From Saprospiraceae bacterium (GTDB lineage: Bacteria; Bacteroidota; Bacteroidia; Chitinophagales; Saprospiraceae), in contig CATQHI010000003.1 in assembly GCA_958295895.1 (NCBI GenBank), positions 434,001-498,000 of the forward strand: a DNA stretch of 64,000 nt. The letters are read 5' to 3'. Of the stretch, positions 34,442 to 44,517 are shown in pieces. A program made the position numbers and the translations under genes. The notes below the pieces were generated by a model that saw nothing but the letters and a program-made list of their open reading frames with translations, was not told where the DNA came from and did no database searches. Each line of letters begins with the position of its first letter. Within the stretch, counting starts at the first letter, position 1.

Positions 34442-34903
34442 TTCGTCGTTCTTGTTTTTCTACTGGCCGGTAGCAGTTTCGTTTCGGCCCAGGCCAGCGA
34501 CAGTCTGGCAACCAATGGTATAGATGCCAAGATAGCTCGCCTGCTCGAGCTCAGCGGGGCCGAGGCCCAGTTTCTGGGCGCGGTTGACAACATGATGGCC
34601 ATGCAACGCCAGCAGATGGATAGCGGCGCGGTGCCGGCCGACTTTTGGGATGAATTTAGCAAGGAGATCCACGAGGAGGGCTGGCGGCTGATCCTGCCGG
34701 ATTTAACCGCCGTGTACCGCAACAATATGACGGAAGAAGAGATTGACTACCAAATCGCCTACTTCGACAGCCCCCTGGGGCAGCAGATCGTGGCCAAGCA
34801 GGGCACGATCATGCAGCAAAGTATGGCCGCCGGCCAGCAGTGGGGTATCACGATGGCTACCCGGGTCGGCGAGCGGCTGCAGGAGGTAATGGAAAAAGAG
34901 TAA
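34433..34903 (+). CDS. DUF2059 family secreted protein
   Basis: 156 residues with a signal peptide (MKHFVVLVFLLAGSSFVSAQ). The mature helical protein has the DUF2059 core: IARLLELSGAEAQFLGAVDN, a DFWDEFSKEIHEEGWRLILP segment, and the signature VYRNNMTEEEIDYQIAYFDSP with LGQQIVAKQGTIMQQSM. Function is unknown in the family. The start is fixed by the -7 box 5 nt upstream. The next gene follows after 5 bp. Confidence 0.85.
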   Translation: MKHFVVLVFLLAGSSFVSAQASDSLATNGIDAKIARLLELSGAEAQFLGAVDNMMAMQRQQMDSGAVPADFWDEFSKEIHEEGWRLILPDLTAVYRNNMTEEEIDYQIAYFDSPLGQQIVAKQGTIMQQSMAAGQQWGITMATRVGERLQEVMEKE

Positions 34904-34908
34904 CGTCT

Positions 34909-35697
34909 ATGCTCGGCCACTGGCTTTTTTGGGTAGCGGCCCTGTTCGTCATCATCTTTGTGCGTTACGTGGCCTTCAGCGGGGGGTATCATTACCTGCT
35001 GCGCGACCGAATGCGAGATCGCTTCCGGCACCGCATCTTTCACTATGAGGTGGGGGCGGGTGCGCAGGTGCAAACAGAGGTACGAAGGTCTGCGGTGGTG
35101 TCCCTGATCTTCGCTGCCTTCGGGATTTCCGTCCTAGTGCTCTGGCAACAGGGGTGGACCGAGCTCTATCTGGAGCTCGGCACGGCACGGGAGTGGGTCT
35201 GGCTCCTCCTCGGCCCGGCAGTGTTCCTGCTCGCCCAGGAAACCTACTATTACTGGATTCACCGTTGGATGCACCGCCCGGGCGTGTACGAGCGGGTACA
35301 CCGCTGGCACCACGATAGCATCGAGACTACCGCCTGGACGGCATTCAGCTTTCACCCTACGGAGGCGGTGCTGCAGGCCGTGTTTCTGCCCGTTAGTGTG
35401 CTAGTCATTCCCATGCACGCCTTTGCCTTTCTGACGCTTCTGGCCGTGATGACGCTATCGGCCACCATTAACCATGCCGGCATTGAAATCTTTCCCGCCA
35501 GCTGGGCGCGACTGCCGCTGCTGCGCGGACTCATCGGCGCTACCCACCACGATGCCCACCACAAGCAGGCCCGCTACAATTTCGGACTGTACTTTACCTT
35601 TTGGGACTACTGGATGGGGACGGAGAGTCCGAAGTTTCGGGAGCAATTCGAGCGTTATACGCGCCGGTCGGAGGACAAGGCCGGGGCGGAAACATAG
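34909..35697 (+). CDS. Sterol desaturase / fatty acid hydroxylase family membrane protein
   Basis: A 262-residue di-iron membrane hydroxylase. The three His clusters are HRWMH, HRWHH and HHDAHH, spaced as in the family (also HAGIE between them), amid four hydrophobic segments. It acts on a membrane lipid, possibly a fatty acid, carotenoid or hopanoid; substrate not deducible. The start at 34909 follows the DUF2059 stop by 5 bp. Its last 43 bp overlap the convergent methyltransferase gene. Confidence 0.88.
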   Translation: MLGHWLFWVAALFVIIFVRYVAFSGGYHYLLRDRMRDRFRHRIFHYEVGAGAQVQTEVRRSAVVSLIFAAFGISVLVLWQQGWTELYLELGTAREWVWLLLGPAVFLLAQETYYYWIHRWMHRPGVYERVHRWHHDSIETTAWTAFSFHPTEAVLQAVFLPVSVLVIPMHAFAFLTLLAVMTLSATINHAGIEIFPASWARLPLLRGLIGATHHDAHHKQARYNFGLYFTFWDYWMGTESPKFREQFERYTRRSEDKAGAET

Positions 35698-36338
35698 GTG
35701 CAGACCCAGGCCCGGTAACTAAAGATTCGTTCTCTTCGCAGTTCCACCTCGCGTTCAACGATCCATCCACGCCGAGTTAAAGCCTCACTGTAGTGATGGG
35801 CGAGGTGTTGCTGGGGGTGGAGCGCGTCTCCGGGTAGGGCACGAAAGATGGGCAACAGCCAGGCGTACCGGTGGACATCGGTGGAGAGAATGAGCTGGGT
35901 ACCCGGCCGGGCCAGGCGCGTTAGGGTACCGAGACTTTTTCCCCAGTCGGCTACGTGGTTAATGGCGTTGAAGCAGTAGATCACGTCGAAGGGGGTGGTG
36001 AGTTCCGTACGCTCCAGGGATTCCGGCACGAAGTGCACACTCGGGTAATCGCCGGCGGCAAATACGGGCAGTCGCCCGTAACGTGGTAGCAGCGGATCGA
36101 GCGCGGTCACCCGCTGCCGCTCGTGTAGTAAGGTGAACACCCCCGCCGGTCCGCAGCCTGCATCGAGTACCTGGGCACCGGGAATAGCCGTAATGTCCAG
36201 TTGATCGAGCAACCGCCGCCAGTAGGCTTTTTTACTGCTCAGGTAGTGCGCCGGCGTCTGCCCCCGGAGGTACCACTGCCACCAGCGTAGTTCGAGGAAC
36301 TGGGCGGTGCGCCAGCGGAGGGTGGGAAGCCACTTCAT
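35655..36338 (-). CDS. Class I SAM-dependent methyltransferase
   Basis: A 227-residue Rossmann methyltransferase. Motif I is VLDAGCGPAGVFTLL, the motif II region ALDPLLPRY, and motif IV FDVIYCFNAINHVADW, resembling UbiE/COQ5-like small-molecule methyltransferases. The start at 36338 (MKWLPTL) is chosen because TACCTTAC ends exactly 5 nt upstream. The substrate is unknown. Confidence 0.82.
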   Translation of the reverse strand: MKWLPTLRWRTAQFLELRWWQWYLRGQTPAHYLSSKKAYWRRLLDQLDITAIPGAQVLDAGCGPAGVFTLLHERQRVTALDPLLPRYGRLPVFAAGDYPSVHFVPESLERTELTTPFDVIYCFNAINHVADWGKSLGTLTRLARPGTQLILSTDVHRYAWLLPIFRALPGDALHPQQHLAHHYSEALTRRGWIVEREVELRRERIFSYRAWVCTYVSAPALSSDRRV

Positions 36339-36343
36339 CGGGC

Positions 36344-36351
36344 GTAAGGTA
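36344..36351 (-). promoter_or_regulatory. -7 box of the methyltransferase gene
   Basis: TACCTTAC (minus strand), 5 nt before the ATG at 36338; same leaderless geometry as elsewhere in the window. Confidence 0.5.
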
Positions 36352-36438
36352 TTGACTTTGCGGTGCGGGGTGGGATGCAACATCGATTCACCGCTGAGCC
36401 TTTACTGTAGGGCAGCTGTCCCACAAAAATATCTAGCG

Positions 36439-37251
36439 ATGAATGACAAAACCACCAAAGCGGGCGGGGTCCACCTGGCCTTCGACCCCGTGTTCAATCA
36501 GGAGGGCGAGCCGGAGAGCTACCAACTCTATTTGCTCAACGGTTCGGACCATAAAATTCTCTTTGAGGTAAAGGTGCGTACGGGCGATACCGCCCGCTTC
36601 AACAAATTCGGTCCCCTACCCGCCGGTGAAAAACTACAACTGACAAAAGTGGTTTACCACTGGCTGAACGAACGCCTTACCGTCGACCTTGACGTGCGCG
36701 CTGCCGTCGAGGGCGGTACCGGACCCCGGCACTACCAGCAACTCAAGATCAAGCCCAAGCAATTTTTTAGCAGCTACCGCGCGGTGCCGCAGCTGAGCCG
36801 GGGTGCTCACCTGTACACGGTGTTTCCCCGCATCGATTCTAGCTCGGTAGCAGAGCGCAGTACGGGGCCCAGTCTGCGGGAATTAACGCGGGCTCAGGTA
36901 AAAAAGCAGGCCGCTACGACCGTTGCACCTGCGGCCCCGGCTACTGGTCTACAGGCGCGGGTAGATTTTCGGGATGCTCTCGATCTACACCTGGCTGCTC
37001 TGGTCGACGACCCCGCCCGAATTCCGAAAACGGAGGTACTCGCCACCCAGCTGCGGGCGTTTGATCACTACATCGATCAGGCCCTGCGGCTGGACGTGAA
37101 GCAGGTCTACATTATCCACGGCGTAGGCGACGGAGTACTCAAGGCGGCCATTCACAAGCGGCTGGAAACGGTGCCCTTCGTGCGCAAATTCCACAACAGC
37201 TACCACCCGCGCTACGGCTACGGGGCCACCGAGGTACTCTTTGAATCGTAA
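36439..37251 (+). CDS. Smr-domain protein (DUF2027-type, N-terminal domain missing)
   Basis: 270 residues. The central part (VHLAFDPVFNQEGEPESYQL, YLLNGSDHKILFEVKV) matches the middle domain of Bacteroidota DUF2027/Smr proteins. The C-terminal part is a Smr nuclease-like domain (VDFRDALDLHLAALVDD, QVYIIHGVGDGVLKAAIHKR, YGYGATEVLFE). The usual N-terminal KOW/MutS2-like module before the DUF2027 core is absent; the upstream in-frame extension to 36307 is not similar to it. It probably binds or cleaves nucleic acid. Confidence 0.8.
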   Translation: MNDKTTKAGGVHLAFDPVFNQEGEPESYQLYLLNGSDHKILFEVKVRTGDTARFNKFGPLPAGEKLQLTKVVYHWLNERLTVDLDVRAAVEGGTGPRHYQQLKIKPKQFFSSYRAVPQLSRGAHLYTVFPRIDSSSVAERSTGPSLRELTRAQVKKQAATTVAPAAPATGLQARVDFRDALDLHLAALVDDPARIPKTEVLATQLRAFDHYIDQALRLDVKQVYIIHGVGDGVLKAAIHKRLETVPFVRKFHNSYHPRYGYGATEVLFES

Positions 37252-37276
37252 CTTGCCCCAACCTAACCGATACCGT

Positions 37277-38056
37277 ATGAAAGTCCTCCCCTACCTCGTC
37301 CTGCTGCTCGCCTTCGGCTCCTGCAATAAGGCCAAAATTACCGAGTTGGAGACCAAACTGACCAGCGCCGAGAGTGAAAACCAGCTCATCCGTAGCCAGC
37401 TCGAAAACGTGCAGCGTACCAACGGCGATCTACTGGCCCGTATGGAAGACCTCAGCGTGATCTCCAAGGAGGGTGCCACCAGCATCCGCGAGAGCATTAA
37501 GGGCTTCAGCAGCCAGACCGAACGGGTCAACGAATTGAACCGGAGCATCCAGCGAAAGGATAGTCTAAACCTGGCGCTGGTACAGAATCTGAAGCGGAGT
37601 CTCGATGACATCAACGATGAGGACGTGCAGGTCAACGTGCGCGGCGGTAAGGTCTTCGTGAGTATCAGCGACCGGCTGCTCTTCGCCAGCGGATCGAGTA
37701 GGCTCAGCCCCGAATCGGCCAACGTGCTCGACAAGGTAAGCCGGGTGCTCAACGACCACCAGAATATCGACGTCATCGTGGAGGGCCACACCGATAACGT
37801 ACCCGTCAACACCGGCTCGGTGAAGGACAACTGGGAGCTGAGCACCATGCGGGCCGCCTCCGTGGTCCGTATGCTGGTGAGTGAGTTTGGGGTAGATCCC
37901 TTCCGCCTCACCGCCGCCGGCCGGGCCGACAACGATCCCCGAGGCGACAATAACACCCCCGAGGGCCGGGCCATGAACCGGCGCACGGAGATCGTCATCA
38001 CCCCCGCCCTTGACGAGTTCTTTAACCTTGCGCAGGATCCAGCGCAGGCAGGCTAG
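37277..38056 (+). CDS. OmpA-family peptidoglycan-binding lipoprotein
   Basis: A 259-residue lipoprotein (MKVLPYLVLLLAFGSC lipobox) with a coiled coil (ITELETKLTSAESENQLIRS, about residues 18-75). A C-terminal OmpA domain follows, with VIVEGHTDNVPVNTGS, NWELSTMRAASVVRML and the NRRTEIVI end. It tethers the outer membrane to peptidoglycan. Its 3' end overlaps the convergent hypothetical by 35 bp. Confidence 0.9.
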   Translation: MKVLPYLVLLLAFGSCNKAKITELETKLTSAESENQLIRSQLENVQRTNGDLLARMEDLSVISKEGATSIRESIKGFSSQTERVNELNRSIQRKDSLNLALVQNLKRSLDDINDEDVQVNVRGGKVFVSISDRLLFASGSSRLSPESANVLDKVSRVLNDHQNIDVIVEGHTDNVPVNTGSVKDNWELSTMRAASVVRMLVSEFGVDPFRLTAAGRADNDPRGDNNTPEGRAMNRRTEIVITPALDEFFNLAQDPAQAG

Positions 38057-39755
38057 GCAGTATCAGGGGCGGGGCCGCGGGTGCCACCACGATGCGGGGC
38101 ACGGCGAGCCGGGCCGTGATGAGCCGGCGGCAGGCGCTGTATCCGTCCTTTACCGGCAGGATGAGCTCAGTCTCGATGGGCAGGGACTGCATGTGGCGGT
38201 CGTCAATCTCCCGTAGCGGCCAACTGCGCTCGCTCTCCAGGGTGACGGTGAGTACCGTACGGCGGGCATCGTAGCTCGCTTTGACCACCCGGGCTGCGAG
38301 CAGTTCTCCCCGGTTGCCGTGCAGTTGCAGGCTACCGGCGGTGAAGTTCCCACTGCCGTCGAGGGGGTTCTCGCGGTCCTCTACATTGACCGTCAGGTGC
38401 CACTGAAAGGCGTACTCTCCGCTATTGCGCCGGCGTAGCTCGAAGCGGGTGCCGGCCAATTCCACCAGGGGGTGAGCCGAGGTATTCATGCGCTGCCGGA
38501 CGGGGATGCGGAGTTCCGGCATGCCGTCCCTGGCGGGTAGAAGAAGGTCATAGGCGACAGTAACCGGTTCCTGCTGCCCCTCCTGAAAGAGCGATGGCTC
38601 GGTCTGGCCCTGTACGGTGAAGTTGAGCCCGGCCTCGGTGGCTAGTACGGATAACTCGGGACGCTCCCGGTAGGCGCCGCCGCGTACATCGGCGATGGTC
38701 CAGCCGGCACTGGCCAGGGCATCAGGCAGGCCGACGAGCTCAACGGAGTGGCGGTGGGTAGCGGCCTCGCGCAGGGGCACGGCAGTGGCGCTTACGGCGG
38801 GTAAATTGGCAAAATAGGCGGCTACCTGCTCCGGGCCTGGCAGAGCGGCAAACATAGCCTCGCGCGTATAGGGGCCGGTGAAGTCGGTGTAGACGATGGT
38901 TTCCCAGTCGCTGGCCGAAAAGCTGTTCTGGTTCTCGCGGCGGTGAGTGAGACTGCTGTTGATGCTGGCGCTGAGGGGCAGGTTGACGTTGACCCCTACG
39001 GACTGCTCGGCGGCGATCACCTCCTCGGCATCGGTGAGGTGCTTGATCAGTACACCCTCGAACTGGCGAAGGTAGTAGGCCCCGGCACGAAACTCGGGGT
39101 GCTCCAGGTAAAATTGCCAGAGGCGGGCCATGAGGGCGGTGGTGCGCTCGTCCCCGGCACTGAGCTGCTCGGATAGTGGGCTCTGGAAGGAGCCGGCCAT
39201 CGCCAGGACGCTACTGCTGCGTTTGGCATCGGTGTCCAGGGCCGCGGCAAAGGCGGCGTAGGGGGGCTTGAGCCCGGCGTCGAGGGCGGATTTTAGGTAG
39301 CCGCCGCAGTTTTTGGTGAGCACGAAGCTATCGAACCCATCGCGGGGCTCGGGTAGCGTACCGGTCTCACCGTCAGCTACGTAGAGCAGACTGCTGGGAC
39401 TATAGCGGATAGCATCTAGCGGGGCGCTAATCTCGCGCTCGGTAAACACGTAGTTCATCAGGCTGCCGCCGTGGATATCGGCCTTTTCCACCCGGGTGCG
39501 CAGGCTGCGCTGGCCGAGAAATCGTTCGATGGTGGGCGGAGTATAATCGCGTTTGCCGTCGGCTTTTGTAAAGCCGCAGAAGTCGTAGTGCCGGGCGAAT
39601 ACATCCTGGAGCGCGCCACCGAGAGATAAGCGGCTGTAGGCGCGCTCCGGGGGCCAGGTGGGTTCGTCCCTATTGCGACGGCGCTGGGCGTCAAGTAGGC
39701 CGGGCAGGGTAACCAACAGAAGTAAGAGTGCAACGAGAGTAGGGCGTATACGCAT
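38022..39755 (-). CDS. Large secreted hypothetical protein
   Basis: 577 residues with a signal peptide (MRIRPTLVALLLLLVTLPGL, cleavage near LLDAQ), predicted periplasmic or surface. No family was recognised. Visible features are a basic RRRNRDEPTWPPERAYSR start, conserved-looking Cys in YDFCGFTKADG and VLTKNCGGYLKSALDAGLK, and a beta-rich C-terminal half. The preferred start (39755) is the ATG directly before the signal peptide; the upstream ATG at 39785 adds MDALKLPPPY. It lies next to copA but is not obviously metal-related. Confidence 0.65.
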   Translation of the reverse strand: MRIRPTLVALLLLLVTLPGLLDAQRRRNRDEPTWPPERAYSRLSLGGALQDVFARHYDFCGFTKADGKRDYTPPTIERFLGQRSLRTRVEKADIHGGSLMNYVFTEREISAPLDAIRYSPSSLLYVADGETGTLPEPRDGFDSFVLTKNCGGYLKSALDAGLKPPYAAFAAALDTDAKRSSSVLAMAGSFQSPLSEQLSAGDERTTALMARLWQFYLEHPEFRAGAYYLRQFEGVLIKHLTDAEEVIAAEQSVGVNVNLPLSASINSSLTHRRENQNSFSASDWETIVYTDFTGPYTREAMFAALPGPEQVAAYFANLPAVSATAVPLREAATHRHSVELVGLPDALASAGWTIADVRGGAYRERPELSVLATEAGLNFTVQGQTEPSLFQEGQQEPVTVAYDLLLPARDGMPELRIPVRQRMNTSAHPLVELAGTRFELRRRNSGEYAFQWHLTVNVEDRENPLDGSGNFTAGSLQLHGNRGELLAARVVKASYDARRTVLTVTLESERSWPLREIDDRHMQSLPIETELILPVKDGYSACRRLITARLAVPRIVVAPAAPPLILPSLPALDPAQG

Positions 39756-39802
39756 GTAGGGCGGTGGAAGCTTCAAAGCGTCCAACGCCCAAGGGCCGAA
39801 GC

Positions 39803-41923
39803 CTATTGCCGGTGTTTGAGGCGGACGGCGTTACCGATCACCACCACATCGGAAAAGGCCATAAAGAGGGCCGCCCACATGGGATTAAGGTAACCTAGGG
39901 CTGCCAGGGGAATGGCCACGATGTTGTAGCTGAAGGCCCAAAATAGACTCTCGCGGATGGTGCGGACAGTCAGGGCGGCGATGTGACGGGCCTGCACCAG
40001 CAGCGAGATATCATCACGCATCAGCACGACCTGGGCTGCGTCAAGGGCCACGGCGCTAGCGCCCCCCAGGCTGATGCCGAGGTCGGCCCGGCTGAGGGCG
40101 GCAGCGTCGTTGATTCCGTCACCTACCATAGCGGTGGGCTGCGATTGGCTCAGCGCGGTGATACGTGCGAGTTTCTGGTCGGGGCGCTGGCCGGCGTGCA
40201 CCGTTTCGATACCGACGGTGCGGGCCAGGCGGTCGGCCTTCTGCTGGCGATCGCCCGTGAGCATGACGGCCTCGACGCCTTCCTTGCGCAGGGAGTCAAT
40301 TACCGCCCCGGCACCATCCCGCACTTCATCTACGAGGGTGAACGAAGCCAGTAGCTCGCCGTCACGGGTAAGCGCCACATCGGCCTGCTCGTCAACGCCA
40401 CCGGAGGCACCCAGGAAAAAGGGGCCGGACGTGATGCCGCTACCCGCCGTCTCGTGTACCGTGTACGCACCGGCAAAGGCTCGGTAGGCCTCAGTTTGCG
40501 GGTGAGCCAGTTCCTGCTTCCCCAAAAAGTCGCGAATGGAGCTAGCGATGGGGTGGGAACTGTAGCCTTCGAGCTCGAAGATCAGTCTACCGACCAGCGA
40601 AGGATCCGCTCCCCGGGCTACCCGGTAGTCGCCGACCGTAAGGGCCCCGGTGGTCAGGGTGCCGGTCTTGTCGAAAACCATGGTTTTGATACCGGCCAGC
40701 TTTTCTACCGTGCTCCCCCCCCGGATCAACACGCCCGCCCTGGCAAGTCGCCCTACCCCAACCATTACGGCGGTGGGAGTGGCTAGGCCCATGGCGCAGG
40801 GACAGGAAATGAGTAGCACCGCGATGGCATTCATCAGCGCCTGGGTGGCAGTGGCGTAGCCCGTAAGCCAGCCGATCAGAAAGGTCAGCGCACTGATGGC
40901 GATCACTACCGGCACGAAAACCGCGCTAATCCGATCGGCCAGTCGCTGCAACTCCGGCTTGTCCGCCTGGGCGGTCTTGACCAGCTCGATGATCCGCGCC
41001 AGGGTGCCGTCGCGGTAAGCGCGCGTCACCTCCAGGGTGGCCTGCCCGTAGACCACCAGACTACCGCCGAGCAGTGTATCGCCAACTTTTTTCTCTACCG
41101 GTAGGCTTTCCCCGGTGAGCATGGATTCATTCACCGCCACCCCACCCTGGCGGAGGAGGCCGTCGAGCGGAATTTTGTCGCCCATATTGGCCCGCACCTG
41201 CGTCCCCGGCCGCACCTGCTCGACGGGGAGTTGTACCAACGTGCCGCTGGGCATGACGGCGGTGATACGCTCGGGACGTAGCGCGGTGAGGGCACCAATG
41301 GCCGTGGTGGTACGCTGCACGGCCCGGGCCTCCAACCAGTTGCCGACCAGCACCAGGGTGATAATGGTAGCGGCGGTTTCGAAGAAGTAAAAGCGGGGCT
41401 CCCGGAGTGCCAGCCCGATCACACTGTAAATAAAAGCAGCCGTGGCGCCCAAAAAGATTAACACGTCCATATTGAGCAGGCGCTCGCGCAATCCGGAGAG
41501 GGCGGAGCGGCCGAAGTGAAGTCCGCCGATGAGATAGACCGGTAGGGCCAGGGCAAACTGCGTCCAGCCGTTTTCCAGCCAGGATACGTTAAGACCGGCC
41601 ACCATGAGGAAGTGGCCGAGCAGGAGGGGCAGGGTGAGGGCAGCACAGATGAGCAACCGTTGCTGCGTGGTGAGCCCCCGGGAAGGGACCGATTCGGAGG
41701 CCGCATCGTCCACCACCCGAAATCCGAGCTTGTGGATACCCGCCCGGATGGTAGCGGCGTCGGCGGCGGCGTCATCGCGGCGGTAACGTACCTCGCGGGT
41801 TTGAAAATTGACCAGAACGTCCTCTAGTCCCTGGCGCTCGAGGTAGCGGTGGATCGACTGCGCGCAATTGTTACAGTCCATCCCGTCTACCCGGAGTTCT
41901 ACGATGTCGGTGCGGCTACTCAC
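39803..41923 (-). CDS. copA: Copper-translocating P1B-type ATPase
   Basis: A 706-residue heavy-metal P-type ATPase exporting Cu(I). It has one N-terminal HMA domain (GMDCNNCAQS), eight predicted helices, the transmembrane metal site SCPCAMGLATPTA, TGES in the actuator domain, phosphorylation motif DKTGTLT, the HP dipeptide in SSHPIASSI, and the hinge MVGDGINDAAALS. It is shorter than average because it has a single HMA. The start is GTG at 41923. No CueR- or CsoR-type regulator adjoins it. Confidence 0.92.
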   Translation of the reverse strand: MSSRTDIVELRVDGMDCNNCAQSIHRYLERQGLEDVLVNFQTREVRYRRDDAAADAATIRAGIHKLGFRVVDDAASESVPSRGLTTQQRLLICAALTLPLLLGHFLMVAGLNVSWLENGWTQFALALPVYLIGGLHFGRSALSGLRERLLNMDVLIFLGATAAFIYSVIGLALREPRFYFFETAATIITLVLVGNWLEARAVQRTTTAIGALTALRPERITAVMPSGTLVQLPVEQVRPGTQVRANMGDKIPLDGLLRQGGVAVNESMLTGESLPVEKKVGDTLLGGSLVVYGQATLEVTRAYRDGTLARIIELVKTAQADKPELQRLADRISAVFVPVVIAISALTFLIGWLTGYATATQALMNAIAVLLISCPCAMGLATPTAVMVGVGRLARAGVLIRGGSTVEKLAGIKTMVFDKTGTLTTGALTVGDYRVARGADPSLVGRLIFELEGYSSHPIASSIRDFLGKQELAHPQTEAYRAFAGAYTVHETAGSGITSGPFFLGASGGVDEQADVALTRDGELLASFTLVDEVRDGAGAVIDSLRKEGVEAVMLTGDRQQKADRLARTVGIETVHAGQRPDQKLARITALSQSQPTAMVGDGINDAAALSRADLGISLGGASAVALDAAQVVLMRDDISLLVQARHIAALTVRTIRESLFWAFSYNIVAIPLAALGYLNPMWAALFMAFSDVVVIGNAVRLKHRQ

Positions 41924-41996
41924 GAACTAAAGCGATTAATTTGCTTTCTACTGGGAACGCCCCACGGGCGTAAACAGTTACTACAACCTACAGCAC

Positions 41997-42824
41997 ATGA
42001 AGACGCTATCTCCCCTATTCTTACTCCTAGCCCTGTTCATTTACGCCTGCGGTGGCGACACCAAGGAAATGGACATGGACCAGGGCGGTGTCGAGGAAGA
42101 GAACGGCCGCGACCTGATCGGTGACGGCAATCCCGGCAGCGAGAATATCACCCTGACAGACTTCCCCGAGTCGACCGACTTTCCCAACGCCAGTATTGAT
42201 GACTGGACGTACAAAGGTGCCACCTTCGACTACAAGGTCAGTGGCTACGAGTTTGCTCAGCAAACCCCGGATGCCGATGAGATCATGTGCGCCAACTCCG
42301 CCCAGGGGCAGCACGTCCACCTCATTATCGACAACGAGCCCTACATCGCCAAGTACGAGCCAACGTTCGAGCAGGACATGCCCGATGGCCAGCACTATAT
42401 TCTCACCTTCCTGAGCCGTAGCTACCATGAATCCATCAAAACACCCGCCGCCCACCGTGCCGTCATGGCCAACGTGATGAACGGAGGGTTCGACCAGCCC
42501 GCTGAGATCACCGATCCGATGCTGTTCTACAGCCGACCCAAGGGCAATTACGTCGGTAAAAAGGAAACGGAAAACGTTATGCTCGACTTCTACCCCATCA
42601 ACGTGGAGCTTGGAGACGAGTACCAGGTCCAGGCTACCATCAACGGCAAGGAGTTCATGATCGACGAATGGAAGCCTTACTTTATCGAGGGACTGCCGAT
42701 GGGTGAAAATACGGTGACGCTCACGCTGATGCGCGGTGACAGCATCGTGGATGCTCCGTTGAATCCCGTGCGCCGTACCTTCACCCTGGAGGCCCTGCCC
42801 GCGGAGGAAGCTACTGGAAAATAG
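41997..42824 (+). CDS. Lipoprotein of unknown function
   Basis: 275 residues with lipobox IYAC (MKTLSPLFLLLALFIYAC). The acidic mature protein has two related beta-rich halves: GATFDYKVSGYEFAQQTPDA with QHVHLIIDNEPYIAKYEPTF, and NVMLDFYPINVELGDEYQVQ with ATINGKEFMIDEWKPYFIEG. QHVHLIIDN..PY is a recurrent motif in Bacteroidota lipoproteins, sometimes near copper genes; function unknown. Its stop is 5 bp from that of the convergent symporter gene. Confidence 0.75.
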   Translation: MKTLSPLFLLLALFIYACGGDTKEMDMDQGGVEEENGRDLIGDGNPGSENITLTDFPESTDFPNASIDDWTYKGATFDYKVSGYEFAQQTPDADEIMCANSAQGQHVHLIIDNEPYIAKYEPTFEQDMPDGQHYILTFLSRSYHESIKTPAAHRAVMANVMNGGFDQPAEITDPMLFYSRPKGNYVGKKETENVMLDFYPINVELGDEYQVQATINGKEFMIDEWKPYFIEGLPMGENTVTLTLMRGDSIVDAPLNPVRRTFTLEALPAEEATGK

Positions 42825-42829
42825 GTGGC

Positions 42830-44413
42830 TTATTCAAAGCGGGTAATCTCCCCACTTTTGATCCGGCTCATGTAGCTGGTCAGGGCGCGCCGGACGTTCG
42901 GCATCAGGATGTACAGGCCGGCGACGTTGGGGAAGCACATGGCAAAGATCATGGCGTCCCCGAAGTCGAATACTGCGCTGGCCGAGATCGCCGAGCCGAT
43001 CACGACGAAGATGCAGAAGATCACCTTGTAGATGGCCTCGTTGGTTTTGGACTCGCCTAGGAGGTAGGTCCAGCACTTCAGGCCGTAATATGACCAGCTG
43101 ATCATTGTAGATAGGGCGAAGAGAATGACCGCTACCCCCAGCACCAGGGGGAACCAGCTGATCACGCTTTCGAAGGCTGCGGAGGTAAGGGTGATGTCAC
43201 CTACGGCGTCGTTCACCTTATTCTCGAAGGCCAGCTCGGCGCCGTAACCGCCGTAGTTGGTAATGATGATGACCAGGGCGGTCATGGTGCAAATCACTAC
43301 CGTGTCGATGAATGGCTCGAGCAGGGCCACGACCCCCTCGCTGATCGGCTCGTCGGTCTTAGCGGCCGAGTGGGCGATCGAGGCCGACCCCACGCCCGCC
43401 TCGTTACTGAAGGCCGCCCGCCGAAAGCCCTGGATCAGTACGCCGATGATGCCACCGTAGAGGGCATCCGCATTGAAGGCTCCCCCGAGGATGGTGGCAA
43501 AGGCCGCCGGGATATCGGTGATGTGGTAGGCCAGTACGACCAGGGCACCCAGTACGTAGATACCGACCATGAAGGGTACCACCTTGTCGGTGACCTTGGC
43601 GATACTCTTGATGCCGCCCAGAATGATCAGGCCTACGGTGATGGACATGGCCAGCCCGAAGATCCAGCCCCGCCCGTAGAAGAAGCTCTCCGTGCCGCCC
43701 GTGACCTCGGTAAGCTGCTGGGTGGCCTGGTTGATCTGCACCATATTGCCGCCCCCGAAGCTACCGCCGATACAGGCGATGGCGAACATCACGGCGAGCA
43801 CCTTGCCGAGCGTGGCCCAGCCGGGGCCCTTCTCCTTCAGTCCCTTGTCGAGGTAGTACATCGGTCCGCCGGATACCGAACCGTCGGCGTGGACATCGCG
43901 GTACATCACGCCCAGGCTACATTCTACGAACTTCGAAGTCATGCCCAGCAGGCCGGCCACGATCATCCAGAACGTAGCTCCCGGGCCGCCGAGTGCTACG
44001 GCGTACGCTACCCCGGCAATGTTGCCCACCCCTACGGTGCCCGAAAGCGCCGCGGTAAGCGCCTGGAAGTGACTCACCTCCCCCTGGTCGTCGGGATCGT
44101 CGTACTTGCCACGTACCACGTCCAGGGCGTGTTTGAAACCCGTGATGTTGATGAAGCCCATGTATACGGTAAAGACCGTGGCACCAATGATGAGCCAGGG
44201 CAGTACAAAGGGGATCTCAATTCCCCCCACCGGTACGGTGAAAAACACGATGGATTCCACCACCGCCGTTACAGGCTCAAAGATGGCCTGTAGCCGCTCG
44301 TCGATAGTCGTACCGGGAGTACCTACCTCCTCAATCAGTTCGGGGTCCTCCTGCGCTAATACCAGTAGCGGTCCGAGAATACATAGGAGGGTGGAAAGGA
44401 GACGTCGGGACAT
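42830..44413 (-). CDS. Alanine/glycine:cation symporter (AGCS family)
   Basis: A 527-residue Na+:amino-acid symporter. Family signatures are [40 protein letters not shown] and [21 protein letters not shown]. An N-terminal hydrophobic segment with extra loop precedes the first core helix, as often seen in Bacteroidota members. A 307-residue antisense ORF over this gene is a shadow. Confidence 0.92.
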   Translation of the reverse strand: MSRRLLSTLLCILGPLLVLAQEDPELIEEVGTPGTTIDERLQAIFEPVTAVVESIVFFTVPVGGIEIPFVLPWLIIGATVFTVYMGFINITGFKHALDVVRGKYDDPDDQGEVSHFQALTAALSGTVGVGNIAGVAYAVALGGPGATFWMIVAGLLGMTSKFVECSLGVMYRDVHADGSVSGGPMYYLDKGLKEKGPGWATLGKVLAVMFAIACIGGSFGGGNMVQINQATQQLTEVTGGTESFFYGRGWIFGLAMSITVGLIILGGIKSIAKVTDKVVPFMVGIYVLGALVVLAYHITDIPAAFATILGGAFNADALYGGIIGVLIQGFRRAAFSNEAGVGSASIAHSAAKTDEPISEGVVALLEPFIDTVVICTMTALVIIITNYGGYGAELAFENKVNDAVGDITLTSAAFESVISWFPLVLGVAVILFALSTMISWSYYGLKCWTYLLGESKTNEAIYKVIFCIFVVIGSAISASAVFDFGDAMIFAMCFPNVAGLYILMPNVRRALTSYMSRIKSGEITRFE

Positions 44414-44517
44414 GCGGAGTGTATAGTGTGGGAAACGCGCAAGGTAGCAACTTATACAAAAGGCGCAAACCGCCCCCGGGGGCTTTTGCGTAGAAGCCAG
44501 TACCTTACGCCCCCGCT

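Noticed and set aside
43370-44293. 307-residue plus-strand ORF opposite the alanine symporter
   Set aside because: His/Asp/Gly-rich shadow of a membrane protein; no start context or domain.
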